DNA from: Defluviibacillus sp043739385
GTDB lineage: Bacteria > Pseudomonadota > Gammaproteobacteria > Burkholderiales > Burkholderiaceae_C
Length of the DNA stretch: 64,000 nt
Assembly: GCA_043739385.1 (NCBI GenBank)
Contig: JAYUED010000001.1
Coordinates: forward strand, 62,001-126,000
Reading direction: 5' to 3'
Shown here: piece by piece, positions 18,002-26,074 of the stretch
Numbering within the stretch: position 1 is the stretch's first letter
How the letters are laid out: the number at the start of each line of letters is the position of its first letter
The notes under the pieces: model-generated
Database searches by the model: none
What the model was told of the DNA's origin: nothing
What the model saw: only the letters and a program-made list of their open reading frames with translations
Position numbers and translations under genes: made by a program

Positions 18002-19344
18002 GGTGCAGTACTCATAGGCAAGTTATTTGACAAGCTGCTCGGCAGGTTAGTCGTCAGGTTGTTGAGATTGTTATCAGCGCGGGTATTCATCCCCAATCGC
18101 AAAGCAGCTTGCTGCGCTTGAAGGTCTACGCTGCGCAGACGCAGTTCAAGCAGTTCTTTGCGGGCTGCCAGCACAGCGCCCAGCTCTGTGCGACCGGCTT
18201 GGTAGCTGGTCAGCAACAGGTCAATGCGTTGCTGGGCCAGTGGCAAGGCTTGGGTTTGCAGCCGTTGGCGTTTGGCTTGCAACTCAGCGTCCTCAGCCAG
18301 CGTCTGCGTCAGCTCTTCGGTGTGGCGTTTGAGCATATCGTCTCGTTGGGCTTCGATGCGCTCAGCCTCTTGTTGCTTGGCGGCTATTTGCGGGTCTTGC
18401 CGCTGTGCGCTACGCAAAGGGAGCTCAAAGCTGACCTGTACCGACAGCATGTCGCTAAAGGACGGGCCGCGCTTGGAATAGGTCACGCCCCAGGCCCAAT
18501 CACCAGTTTTAGCCGCTATGGCCTCGCGAGTTTCAGCCTCGGCCAGTGCCAGCATGGGGGCATAGGCGGCCAGATCAGAGTGGTGGGTCAGTTGCTGGTG
18601 TAAAGCATCGCTGTTTATAGCTAGAAAAGGTGCTTCTGCGGCTAATGGCATATCGACGGCTGTACCCACCCAGCGTCGCAGGCTCGCACGGCTGGAAGTA
18701 ACTTGGCGGGTCAACTCGTCCCGCCGATCGGCCAAGGTCAAGGCCTCTTGGCGGGCCAGAAGGGCATCTGCACTCAGGACTTTTCCACTGGCGAGCCGTG
18801 CTGCGGTGGTGTCTTGAAGCAACTGGTTTTCATGTTCCAAGCCGCTTAGCAGTTCCAATCGGGCTTGCGCGAAATAGCTCGCCAACCAGGCCAAACCCGC
18901 CTCGCGCCGCACAACCAGACGCTCGTTGCTCAGCAACGCTGCTTCGCGCGCGGTGCGGGCCTGGGCCGCGTCACTGCGGGCGGCTCGCTTGGCGCTGTTG
19001 GGCATGTCTTGCATCCAGCCGACTTGTCGCATCGTCATGAAATCGCGGGTCAGGCTCAGGCGGTCTGCCGGATCACCTCTTGCGATGGGGAGGTTGTCTA
19101 CGCCCAAGTTCAACCGAGGATTAGGCAATTCTGCGGCGCTGGGCTCTAACGCTTGGGCAGCCTGCACGCTGGCGGATTGGGCTTTAAGGCTGCTGGCCTG
19201 CGCTTCGGCCAGGGCCAAAGCTTGCGCGAAGTCCAGACGCTGGGCGAAAACAGACTGTGCAGAAAAAAGGAAAAAACTACAGGCAAATAACGGTAGACAC
19301 CGAAAATGGTGTATCCGAAACAGGGACGTGAGGGATATGGTCAT
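17998..19344 (-). CDS. cusC: TolC-family outer-membrane channel of the Cus system
   Basis: About 448 residues when started at ATG 19344, which has GGAAG nine bases upstream; an in-frame start 12 codons earlier is less likely. A signal peptide (about 10-35, ending FSAQSVFAQ) is followed by two TolC repeats rich in long Ala/Gln/Leu heptads, for example LDFAQALALAEAQASSLKAQ and its second-half partner. There is no lipobox cysteine at the mature end, unlike E. coli CusC. The C-terminal 30 residues are an Asn/Leu/Thr-rich low-complexity tail (DNNLNNLTTNLPSSLSNNLP). It is followed by cusB with a 4-base overlap. Confidence 0.85.
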   Translation of the reverse strand: MTISLTSLFRIHHFRCLPLFACSFFLFSAQSVFAQRLDFAQALALAEAQASSLKAQSASVQAAQALEPSAAELPNPRLNLGVDNLPIARGDPADRLSLTRDFMTMRQVGWMQDMPNSAKRAARSDAAQARTAREAALLSNERLVVRREAGLAWLASYFAQARLELLSGLEHENQLLQDTTAARLASGKVLSADALLARQEALTLADRRDELTRQVTSSRASLRRWVGTAVDMPLAAEAPFLAINSDALHQQLTHHSDLAAYAPMLALAEAETREAIAAKTGDWAWGVTYSKRGPSFSDMLSVQVSFELPLRSAQRQDPQIAAKQQEAERIEAQRDDMLKRHTEELTQTLAEDAELQAKRQRLQTQALPLAQQRIDLLLTSYQAGRTELGAVLAARKELLELRLRSVDLQAQQAALRLGMNTRADNNLNNLTTNLPSSLSNNLPMSTAP

Positions 19345-19436
19345 GGTGACTGACTTCCAAAAAACCGAATTAAACGCCACGCAGAGCGGAAAACGGGGGC
19401 TTTCAGCGTTACGGGGACGGACTTAGGGTGGGGAAG

Positions 19437-19850
19437 TCAGGCAATGGGTGGTTTGAAGCCACTGGCGCGCTCGGCGCTAGCAAAAAATACAGGCGTTTCC
19501 GTACTCTGTGTTGGAAGAGGCAATACCCCAAGTACTAAGGCAGCATTGGTAGTGTCATACACCACCAAGCACAGCTCACAAGTGTCGCAGCCGTGGCAGA
19601 GCGACGCACCGGTTTGGGCACCTGCAGGGTTGTGCATCGGACAATTAGGCGGCATGGTTGCGACTGAATTTAAATCAAAACGGCTGCGCAAGCTAGATTC
19701 ATCGGTATAGCTAGTTATTTTTTTTGTAGCAATTGACGTGATTGACATGGACGCAGCCACTCCAACAGCCATAGCATCCCCTGCCCAGGCGCGCAACGGC
19801 AGCAGGGCGATCAAGATCAGCAGAAAGAGGGGGCGGAGTGCGCGCAGCAT
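19437..19850 (-). CDS. Small secreted Cys-rich protein heading the cus operon
   Basis: A 137-residue product, started at ATG 19850 because the signal peptide MLRALRPLFLLILIALLPL with RAWAGD begins there. The mature part has a cluster of metal-ligand residues: NCPMHNP, then CHGCDTCELC, and it ends with GFKPP. The gene at 25279-25623 encodes a clear paralogue with the same signal (ALLPLRAW, GD), the same CxxCxxC core and the same FKPP ending. Each is the first gene of a copper operon. It may be a periplasmic copper-binding or copper-sensing peptide, or a leader affecting expression of downstream genes, in the manner of CopL. No named family could be assigned; the function is an inference from context. 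Confidence 0.75.
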   Translation of the reverse strand: MLRALRPLFLLILIALLPLRAWAGDAMAVGVAASMSITSIATKKITSYTDESSLRSRFDLNSVATMPPNCPMHNPAGAQTGASLCHGCDTCELCLVVYDTTNAALVLGVLPLPTQSTETPVFFASAERASGFKPPIA

Positions 19851-19942
19851 TTTTTTAAGTGTGTCAATGTGGGGCCAGAGTTCCCACAAACTGTTGAATA
19901 CAGTATCCGATAATTGTCGATCCCTATCCTGTGTTCTTTTTC

Positions 19943-21052
19943 ATGTCTTTGACTTCTGTTTCCAAGCCTCTGCGCATCGTCCCCCAGTCGAGCGCGCAGA
20001 CCACGCTTTCCAAAGGCCAGCAAGCGTTCAATACGCTGGTTAAAAAGATAGAAATCCGCCGCCATGAGTTGGCGCAGTGGCAGGCTACGGTAGATCTTTA
20101 TCAGCAAAAAATCGCTAGCAGCTACCGCCCGCTGATCGCCAGTTTTACCCAGCAAAAAGTTACTTTTGTGCAGGCGTTGGATATGGCCCTTTGTCGCACC
20201 GGTTTGTCTCGCACTGAGCGTACGCTGGTGGAAGACATTATTTGCACTTTGGCTGAACAGTTGCTGTCGGAGTCTGACGACGACACTGTCAAGGAGATTT
20301 ACAACCGCTACCGCCCTGTGGACTTTGACGCGCAAGAGGCGGCGCTGGACAACCTCAGAGTCGCCTTCCAAGAAGGTCTGGAGCGCGACTTGGAACGCGA
20401 CCTAGAGGTTGATTCGCACGACTTGCCTGAAAGCACATGGGAGGACGATATGCAGGCTGCTCAGTTGCTGCGTGCCCAGGCTAAAAAGAAAACCACTAAA
20501 CAACTTGCCCGCGAAGCGAGTCAAAAAGTCGAAGAAAACGAGACCAGCTTGTCTGTCCGAGAGGTATACCGCAAGCTGGTCAGCGCCTTGCACCCTGACC
20601 GCGAGCCTGACGAAGCTGCGCGCTTACACAAAACTGCGCTGATGCAGCGCGTCAATCACGCCTACGCCAAAAAGGATTTACTCAAATTGCTGGAATTGCA
20701 GCTTGAGCTGGAGCACATCGACGCAAGCACCATCGCGGGCTTGTCGGAAGACCGACTCAAGCACTACAGCAAGGTGCTCAAAGAGCAGGTGAAAGAGTTG
20801 GATCAAGAAATTGCCCAGCTTGAGCGTCCACTGAAAGCCCAGTTCAACGTGCATCCGCACCAGACACTGTCGTGTAAAAGCGTGATGCCGATGTTGATGG
20901 CTGACATGGCAGCGTTGCAGCGGCATATGCGCCAAGTTAAGCAGGACATGCAGATGTTGCACGACCTGCCTAGCTTCAAAGCGTGGATTAAAGCCTACAA
21001 GCGTGAGCTGAAGGCTTACCAAGCGGATAAGGACGAGTTCTCTTTTTTCTGA
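19943..21052 (+). CDS. J-domain (DnaJ-like) protein with coiled coils
   Basis: About 369 residues from ATG 19943; a GTG four codons earlier is possible. An N-terminal helical region of about 200 charged residues leads to a J-domain with EVYRKLVSALHPDREPD, whose HPD tripeptide (217-219) is the Hsp70-activating motif. A helical coiled-coil C-terminus contains LKEQVKELDQEIAQLERPL. There is no Gly/Phe linker and no zinc-finger domain, so it is a type III J-protein acting with DnaK on a specific client. It sits between the two copper operons on the opposite strand, divergent from the cus operon and convergent with cusF. Whether it serves copper stress is unknown. Confidence 0.8.
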   Translation: MSLTSVSKPLRIVPQSSAQTTLSKGQQAFNTLVKKIEIRRHELAQWQATVDLYQQKIASSYRPLIASFTQQKVTFVQALDMALCRTGLSRTERTLVEDIICTLAEQLLSESDDDTVKEIYNRYRPVDFDAQEAALDNLRVAFQEGLERDLERDLEVDSHDLPESTWEDDMQAAQLLRAQAKKKTTKQLAREASQKVEENETSLSVREVYRKLVSALHPDREPDEAARLHKTALMQRVNHAYAKKDLLKLLELQLELEHIDASTIAGLSEDRLKHYSKVLKEQVKELDQEIAQLERPLKAQFNVHPHQTLSCKSVMPMLMADMAALQRHMRQVKQDMQMLHDLPSFKAWIKAYKRELKAYQADKDEFSFF

Positions 21053-21101
21053 AGCAAATGCATCAAGAAACTAAAGATGTGGGTTGCTTCTGCGGACCGG
21101 G

Positions 21102-21398
21102 CTACTTAGCTGGAGCCGCTTGCAGCGTCATCACAGTGAGGGCGCCGTCCACGTTGTCAGCGGTAAATGCCACGCGGTCTCCCGCTTTAACGCCTTCGAG
21201 TAATTTCGCCTCTTTTACCCGGAACACCATCGTCATACCTGGCATGTCCAAGTTTTTGATTGGGCCGTGTTTAAGGGTTATTTTGCCGTTCTCGGAATCA
21301 ATTTTGCGTACTTCGGCGGTGGTCATTTCCACGCTTTGGGCCATGGCGGCGCTGCTAAGCAGCAGGGTGAGGCTTGCAATCCAGAGTTTCATACTCAT
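21102..21398 (-). CDS. cusF: CusF-like periplasmic copper-binding protein
   Basis: 98 residues from ATG 21398, which has AAGGAA seven bases upstream; upstream codons in the frame do not look coding. A signal peptide (MSMKLWIASLTLLLSSAAMA) is followed by a CusF/OB-fold domain with KHGPIKNLDMPGMTMVF. Compared with E. coli CusF, the Cu(I) ligands His36, Met47 and Met49 are kept, but the Trp44 that caps the site is a Met here. The protein is expected to carry Cu(I) in the periplasm to CusB or the oxidase. It is the last gene of the copper oxidase operon, 56 bases after the cupredoxin gene. Confidence 0.85.
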   Translation of the reverse strand: MSMKLWIASLTLLLSSAAMAQSVEMTTAEVRKIDSENGKITLKHGPIKNLDMPGMTMVFRVKEAKLLEGVKAGDRVAFTADNVDGALTVMTLQAAPAK

Positions 21399-21454
21399 AC
21401 AAATTCCTTGGGTGGGTTGAGGTTTCGGCAGCTGCTGTAGAAGCGGGAGATGCG

Positions 21455-21952
21455 TTATTTCGCCGAAACGGTGATCGTTCCGCGCATTCCGGCCTGGTAG
21501 TGCCCGGCGATCAGACAAGCAAAATCGAATTGACCGGGTTTGTTGAACGTCCAAATAATTTCGCCCGATTTGGTAGGCGCGACATGGGCCATGTAGGGTT
21601 CGTCATGCTCCATGTTGGGGAACTTGACCATCATTGCAGCGTGTTCTTCGTTTTCTCGGGTTGTCCCGATCACGAACTCGTGCAATACCGCGCCGTCGTT
21701 TTTAACGATGAACTTCACCGTCTCGCCCAGCTTTATGTCGATCTGGTTGGGTGTGAAGCGCATGGCATCGCTCATGCTGATGGCAATCGTGCGTTTAACC
21801 GCCTTGGCGTTACCCGCAATTCCCCAGTCTTTTTGTTCCATTTTGACGGGGCCTGTTTTAGCAGCATGAGGCTCATCGCCATGGCTGAATGCAGCACTAG
21901 CGCCTGCCAGAAGAACGGCAGAAGCTATTAATTTGAGAGCAAATGAACGCAT
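21455..21952 (-). CDS. Periplasmic cupredoxin (CopI-like)
   Basis: 165 residues with a signal peptide ending ASAAFSHG, giving a mature N-terminus that begins near His-Gly-Asp-Glu-Pro-His and could bind copper. The cupredoxin fold shows the type 1 copper ligands: His in AVLHEFVIG and the C-terminal loop CLIAGHYQAGM with Cys, His and Met. The EEHAAMMVKFPNMEHDEPYM segment adds Met and His. This layout matches the CopI type described from purple bacteria, where it supports copper tolerance in the periplasm; that assignment is by resemblance. It lies 24 bases after the multicopper oxidase gene and may exchange electrons or copper with it. Confidence 0.85.
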   Translation of the reverse strand: MRSFALKLIASAVLLAGASAAFSHGDEPHAAKTGPVKMEQKDWGIAGNAKAVKRTIAISMSDAMRFTPNQIDIKLGETVKFIVKNDGAVLHEFVIGTTRENEEHAAMMVKFPNMEHDEPYMAHVAPTKSGEIIWTFNKPGQFDFACLIAGHYQAGMRGTITVSAK

Positions 21953-21976
21953 AATTTTCCTAATTTAAGAAGGGGG

Positions 21977-23401
21977 TTAATGGCCGCTGTGGCCTTGGGG
22001 TTTACGGACTTGAACTTCTATGGGGTTGCTGACTTGGGCAGGGGTGCTTTCGGACTGAAAGCGGGCAGGCTCAGCCAGTGGCCCGTTGTATTCATAGGCG
22101 CCGGTGCCCGGTGGCTGCTTGAACCAACCGGGGTTGCTGTAATCGCCTGGCTTTTGGTCTTTACGGACTTTCAACACGGAGAACATGCCCCCCATCTCAA
22201 TCCCGCCGAACTGACCTTGTCCCGTCATCATGGGCACAGTGTTATCGGGCAGAGGCATCTCCATCTCTCCCATATCGGCCATACCTCGGTCTCCCATCGC
22301 CATGTAATCAGGAATAAGGCGGGTGATTTTTTTCGCCACCTCCCGGTGGTCTATACCGATCATGGTGGGCACTTCATGGCCCATGGCGTTCATGGTGTGG
22401 TGGCTTTTGTGGCAGTGGAAGGCCCAGTCTCCCTCTTCGTTCGCCAAAAATTCAATCTGCCGCATTTGTCCTACGGCGACATCCGTAGTCACTTCGGGCC
22501 ATCGTGCGGATTTAGGCACAGGGCCGCCGTCCGTGCCGGTCACTGAGAACTCGTGACCATGAATGTGGATGGGGTGGTTCGTCATAGTCAGGTTGCCGAT
22601 GCGGATGCGGACTTTGTCGTTTTGGCGTACGCACAGCGGATCAATGCCGGGGAAGATGCGGCTGTTCCAGGTCCATAAATTCTGATCGAGCATCGTCATG
22701 ATCTTGGGCGTGTAGCTGCCAGGGTCAATGTCGTAGGCGTTGAGCAAGAAGCAGAAATCGCGCTGCACCTCGTCAATGTTGGCGTTTTTGGCCTTTGGGT
22801 GCGTGACCCAAAACCCCATCATTCCCATCGCCATTTGTGTCATCTCGTCGGCGTGGGGGTGGTACATAAAGGTGCCAGGCCGGCGGGCGACGAATTCGTA
22901 GACGTAAGTTTTTCCAGGCTGAATGGATTTTTGTGTCAGTCCGGATACGCCATCCATACCGTTAGGCAAGCGCTGGCCGTGCCAATGCACGCTGGTGTGT
23001 TCGGGCAGGCGGTTGGTGACGAAGCAACGCACGCGGTCGCCTTCCACCACCTCAATCGTGGGGCCAGGGGACTGGCCGTTGTAGCCCCACAGGTGAGCTT
23101 TCATGCCAGGGGCCATCTCGCGCACCACAGGTTCGGCCACGAGGTGAAATTCTTTCACGCCGTTATTCATGCGCCAAGGTAGCGTCCAGCCATTCAGTGT
23201 GACCACGGGGTTATAGGGCTGGCCGTTGGGCGGTACCAGCGGCGGCATGGTGTCAGGCTTGGATTGCGTGACCAGTTCGGGAAGTGCCGCCAGGGCGACC
23301 CGGCTGACCGCTGTGGCTGCAATGGCACCGACGGCGAGGCTGGCCATACCGGAGATGCCGGAGATGCCCGCAGTTTTGAAAAATTGACGTCTGGCGTTCA
23401 T
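21977..23401 (-). CDS. Tat-exported multicopper oxidase
   Basis: 474 residues. A twin-arginine signal, MNARRQFFKTAG, with a hydrophobic stretch to about residue 40, sends the folded enzyme to the periplasm. All four copper-binding motifs are present: HWHG (about 139), HPHAD (about 181), HPIHIHGH (about 279) and HCHKSHH (about 336). The His-Cys-His motif marks the type 1 site. The tail from about 360 onward is Met-rich (MGDRGMADMGEMEM and further), as in Cu(I)-oxidising enzymes such as CopA/CueO. It probably oxidises Cu(I) to the less toxic Cu(II). It is in an operon with a TolC-type lipoprotein, a cupredoxin and CusF. Confidence 0.92.
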   Translation of the reverse strand: MNARRQFFKTAGISGISGMASLAVGAIAATAVSRVALAALPELVTQSKPDTMPPLVPPNGQPYNPVVTLNGWTLPWRMNNGVKEFHLVAEPVVREMAPGMKAHLWGYNGQSPGPTIEVVEGDRVRCFVTNRLPEHTSVHWHGQRLPNGMDGVSGLTQKSIQPGKTYVYEFVARRPGTFMYHPHADEMTQMAMGMMGFWVTHPKAKNANIDEVQRDFCFLLNAYDIDPGSYTPKIMTMLDQNLWTWNSRIFPGIDPLCVRQNDKVRIRIGNLTMTNHPIHIHGHEFSVTGTDGGPVPKSARWPEVTTDVAVGQMRQIEFLANEEGDWAFHCHKSHHTMNAMGHEVPTMIGIDHREVAKKITRLIPDYMAMGDRGMADMGEMEMPLPDNTVPMMTGQGQFGGIEMGGMFSVLKVRKDQKPGDYSNPGWFKQPPGTGAYEYNGPLAEPARFQSESTPAQVSNPIEVQVRKPQGHSGH

Positions 23402-23460
23402 AGTGATTTTTTTGGATTGGTTTTATCTGATGAGGTGACGAGGCTAGGCGGTGCGGGCGT

Positions 23461-24867
23461 TCAATGCGCTGCACCGCCAGCGCTGCTGGGGTTTGGCATG
23501 GCACCCACGGGAAGCAAAGTGGGCTTGCCGATCAGCGTGGCTTGCAGCACGGCGTCTGCGAGCCAAAACTGCTGTTCAGCGGCAATCGCGGCGATCACAC
23601 TGCCCACTTGATCGCGGGTGTCGGCGAGCAATTCGAATACGCCAATCAACATGCCGTTGTAGCGCAGCACGTTTTCATCGGCGATGGTTTGGCGCAGAGG
23701 CACTACTTCATCGCGGTAGTGGCGAGCCACGTCAAAGGCGGTGCGGTAGGCGGAGTAGCTTTCGCGCAGATTGGAGCCTGCGGCACGTGCGGTGGCTTCA
23801 AGCTGGTTGGCTGCGGCTAGCGTGCGTGCATTCATGGCATCACGCTGCAGACCACCTCCGTCGAAAACTGGCAAACGTACTCTGACTTCGAAGCCATGCC
23901 GCGCATCGTTTTGACCGCTGCTGCTGTTACTCCCGCTGTCTCGCCGCACACCCAGTTCGATGTCTGTAAGGCTGGTGATACGGGTCAATCCTTGGATCAT
24001 GGCGGCCCCTTCTAACTCAGCCTGGGCCATTTGCACGTCAAGCCGCTCGATGCTGGCGGACTGGCTGACAGCCTCAGGCGTGCGAGGCGCTTTGGGCAAG
24101 TTGGGCAGACGGTTTGGCAGCACCAGGGACTGTGCTTGGCTGTCGGTTAGGCCTAACCGACGAACCAAGGCTTCACGGGTCGCTGTGGCCGTCTGCTGAG
24201 CCGCTGCCCACTGAGTGGCAGCATCGGCATAAAACACCTGCTGGCGGGCACGTTGCAGCTTGGTGAAGTTGCCCGCTGCTTGCATCCGTCGCGCCAATTC
24301 GGCACTGGCCTGCGCTGCGTCGTTGACCTGCTGTGCGTAGATGACGCTTTGCTGTGCCGCTACTGCCTTTACCCAGGCCATGCGCACTTGGGTGACTTGT
24401 TCCACCACGTTGCTGGTCAAGCGCAATTGTGCTTGGGCGATTTGACGCTGCGCGAAGCTGTAGCGCTGGGGCAGCGTCAGCACGTCCAGCAGACCGAATG
24501 AGAGCAAGCGGCCTATCTCAAGCTCATCCACCAATCGAAGGCGTTCCAGCGTGAAGGTGGGGTTGGCGATGCGTCCGCTTTGTGCCGCGCTGGCTGCATC
24601 CGCCCAGTTTTTTGCCAGCAGGGCTTGCACCGCGGGGCTGTTGAGCAAGGCCAGCCGTACCGCATCGTTTTGGGAAAGCGATTGCAGCAGTAGCGTTTTT
24701 GCTGCCTGCGCTTGGGCTTCGCGTTGCTCCGGTGTTAAGGCCAGAGCCAGATCACCTTGGGTGAAGTTGGCAGCGATTTGGTTGGTTTTAGCGATTGACT
24801 GCTCGAAATTGACGCTGGCGCAGCCGGATAAGACGGCCAGGGTGATCGCGCTTAAAACGATTTTCAT
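23461..24867 (-). CDS. TolC-family outer-membrane lipoprotein
   Basis: 468 residues. The N-terminus MKIVLSAITLAVLSGCAS is a lipoprotein signal with the lipobox LSGC. The body shows two TolC-like helical repeats (for example SLSQNDAVRLALLNSPAVQA, and DENVLRYNGMLIGVFELLAD in the second half). It would form an outer-membrane exit duct. The cus operon has its own channel gene, so the island has two. No RND or other pump subunit is encoded in this second operon, so the partner is unclear. It could replace CopB-type outer membrane proteins usually found beside CopA oxidases. It overlaps the preceding gene by 4 bases. Confidence 0.85.
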   Translation of the reverse strand: MKIVLSAITLAVLSGCASVNFEQSIAKTNQIAANFTQGDLALALTPEQREAQAQAAKTLLLQSLSQNDAVRLALLNSPAVQALLAKNWADAASAAQSGRIANPTFTLERLRLVDELEIGRLLSFGLLDVLTLPQRYSFAQRQIAQAQLRLTSNVVEQVTQVRMAWVKAVAAQQSVIYAQQVNDAAQASAELARRMQAAGNFTKLQRARQQVFYADAATQWAAAQQTATATREALVRRLGLTDSQAQSLVLPNRLPNLPKAPRTPEAVSQSASIERLDVQMAQAELEGAAMIQGLTRITSLTDIELGVRRDSGSNSSSGQNDARHGFEVRVRLPVFDGGGLQRDAMNARTLAAANQLEATARAAGSNLRESYSAYRTAFDVARHYRDEVVPLRQTIADENVLRYNGMLIGVFELLADTRDQVGSVIAAIAAEQQFWLADAVLQATLIGKPTLLPVGAMPNPSSAGGAAH

Positions 24868-25178
24868 GGCTTGGCTCCGTGGCTGTCATGCGGGTTTGGC
24901 GGAGTTGATGAGCCAGGCGCCGAAGCAGGGGTTGTATTGGGCGGTGCATCCGATTGCGCCGCCTCTTTCGCATACGCCTTCCAGCCACCTTTTTGTTCAA
25001 CTGTGTCGTTGGTGGCTCGCCAAGGGGCGACGGGCTGGTCGTTAAAGGTTTGGTAGCCAGTGAAGACGGATCTGTAATTTAGCGGCGTCAACTGCGATGT
25101 ATCAGGCGGTTTTTGAGCGAAAGCGGCGGCGCAAAGCCACGCAGGCACGGTGGCCGCAAGGACGTGAAAGGTTTTCAA
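24864..25178 (-). CDS. Secreted hypothetical protein of the copper operon
   Basis: 104 residues. A signal peptide (about 1-21, ending CAAAFA) is followed by QKPPDTSQLTPLNYRSVFTG, an YQTFNDQPVAPWRATND segment, and a low-complexity Pro/Ser/Thr tail ending NPHDSHGAKP with two His. Its stop overlaps the start of the TolC lipoprotein by 4 bases, so translation is coupled. The conserved-looking middle suggests a periplasmic accessory protein for the channel or oxidase. I do not recognise a named family; the role is inferred only from the operon. Confidence 0.7.
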   Translation of the reverse strand: MKTFHVLAATVPAWLCAAAFAQKPPDTSQLTPLNYRSVFTGYQTFNDQPVAPWRATNDTVEQKGGWKAYAKEAAQSDAPPNTTPASAPGSSTPPNPHDSHGAKP

Positions 25179-25278
25179 AGCAATCTCCAGGAATGAACAA
25201 CACGGGCAGCAAAGGCTGCGGGGCTGGCAAAGGTGGCCCGATTGCCGTCAAAGTACAGACGGAATCAGGGCTTGGAGA

Positions 25279-25623
25279 TCAAATAAGCGGTGGTTTGAAG
25301 CCTAGGGTGGGCTCAACGCTGGCAAAGTGCGTAGGCACTTGGGTGATGCGTGCTGCGGGCAGGGTGGGCAGCAGGGGAGTGAATTCAGCCACAGCCAAAC
25401 CCAATAGATGGCAAAGTTGGCACTGGGAGCAGCTCAGGCCTTTGGTAGCGTCAGAGCCTCTGTGTGCATCGCCCATGGTTGATGCTTCAGCGCCAGCCAT
25501 CATCTCGGCACAGTGGGCTGATATGGCCGTGGTGGCGCCGGCCGCAGGCATCGCCATCGAGTCGCCCACCCAGGCGCGCAATGGCAGCAAGGCGATCAAA
25601 AAGATGAGAAAAAAACGGTGCAT
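25279..25623 (-). CDS. Small secreted Cys/His/Met protein heading the copper oxidase operon
   Basis: 114 residues beginning with the signal peptide MHRFFLIFLIALLPLRAW. The mature part contains HCAEMMAGAE, MGDAHRG, then CSQCQLCHLLG, and ends in GFKPPLI. It is paralogous to the product of 19437-19850: the same signal end (ALLPLRAW, GD), a CxxCxxC cluster and the FKPP C-terminus. A 100-base gap separates it from the 104-residue gene. It is probably a periplasmic metal-binding or regulatory protein, but its activity is unknown. A 6-bp dyad lies 20 bases upstream of the start. Confidence 0.7.
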   Translation of the reverse strand: MHRFFLIFLIALLPLRAWVGDSMAMPAAGATTAISAHCAEMMAGAEASTMGDAHRGSDATKGLSCSQCQLCHLLGLAVAEFTPLLPTLPAARITQVPTHFASVEPTLGFKPPLI

Positions 25624-25642
25624 AGGTTAATGATACCGGGCT

Positions 25643-25658
25643 ATTGAAAAAGTTCAAT
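25643..25658. promoter_or_regulatory. Inverted repeat upstream of the copper oxidase operon
   Basis: ATTGAA-AAAG-TTCAAT is a perfect 6-bp dyad with a 4-base centre, 20 bases upstream of the start codon of the first gene of the operon. It could be an operator. It does not match the CueR or CusR boxes known to me, and the same dyad was not found ahead of the cus operon. Confidence 0.25.
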
Positions 25659-25664
25659 GGTCGC

Positions 25665-25886
25665 TCAGGGCGCAAGCCGTGCGGGACTGGCAGTGTCGTC
25701 GATCAGGGGCCCGTCGCAGCGGAAATGCAGACCTCGGCGCTCATAGTGGCTTTGTGCGCTGCACGCGATCAATGCCGCCACTTTGAATTTAAGGCCTTTG
25801 AGCTGAAGATGCTCAAAGAAGACCACCTGGGTGCTAAGTTGCTGGTACACCGAGTCGCCCGCCGCGCTGATGGGTGTGAGTTTCAA
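25665..25886 (-). CDS. Small hypothetical protein
   Basis: A 73-codon frame from TTG 25886 (weak GGGA upstream) to a stop at 25665, ending 41 bases before the copper operon and on the same strand. Third codon positions are mostly G or C, which supports coding. The product has no signal peptide and contains VFFEHLQLKGLKFKVAALIA followed by CSAQSHYERRGLHF. I do not recognise it. The opposite strand is also open here and is less convincing. It could be a small cytoplasmic protein cotranscribed with the copper genes. Confidence 0.35.
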   Translation of the reverse strand: MKLTPISAAGDSVYQQLSTQVVFFEHLQLKGLKFKVAALIACSAQSHYERRGLHFRCDGPLIDDTASPARLAP

Positions 25887-26074
25887 TCAAAATTTCCCAG
25901 ATAGTCTGATTGGCGCATTGACCATTAATAAGGCAAGACCTCGTACAAACCCTGATTTTCTGGCACCTCTCGTGGCGAGGGTGTGGATCTTCGTGCAAGC
26001 AGGCGAAGCACTTATCCTCAGCATAGGATTGCTAGGCTTCTCTGCCTTTACTAAAACCCGAGGTACCGCCACCC
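25887..26074. other. Intergenic region ahead of the peptide ABC operon
   Basis: This gap should hold the promoter of the rightward ABC operon. A TTGACC (25916-25921) could be a -35 box, but the matching -10 is poor. A stem-loop with one bulge, CACCTCTCG/CGAGGGTG (25964-25983), lies in the probable leader. Nothing else could be identified. Confidence 0.3.

Noticed and set aside
24864..25178. Azurin-like or CopC protein
   Set aside because: No copper-ligand pattern (no Cys or Met cluster; His only at the C-terminal tail); kept as hypothetical.
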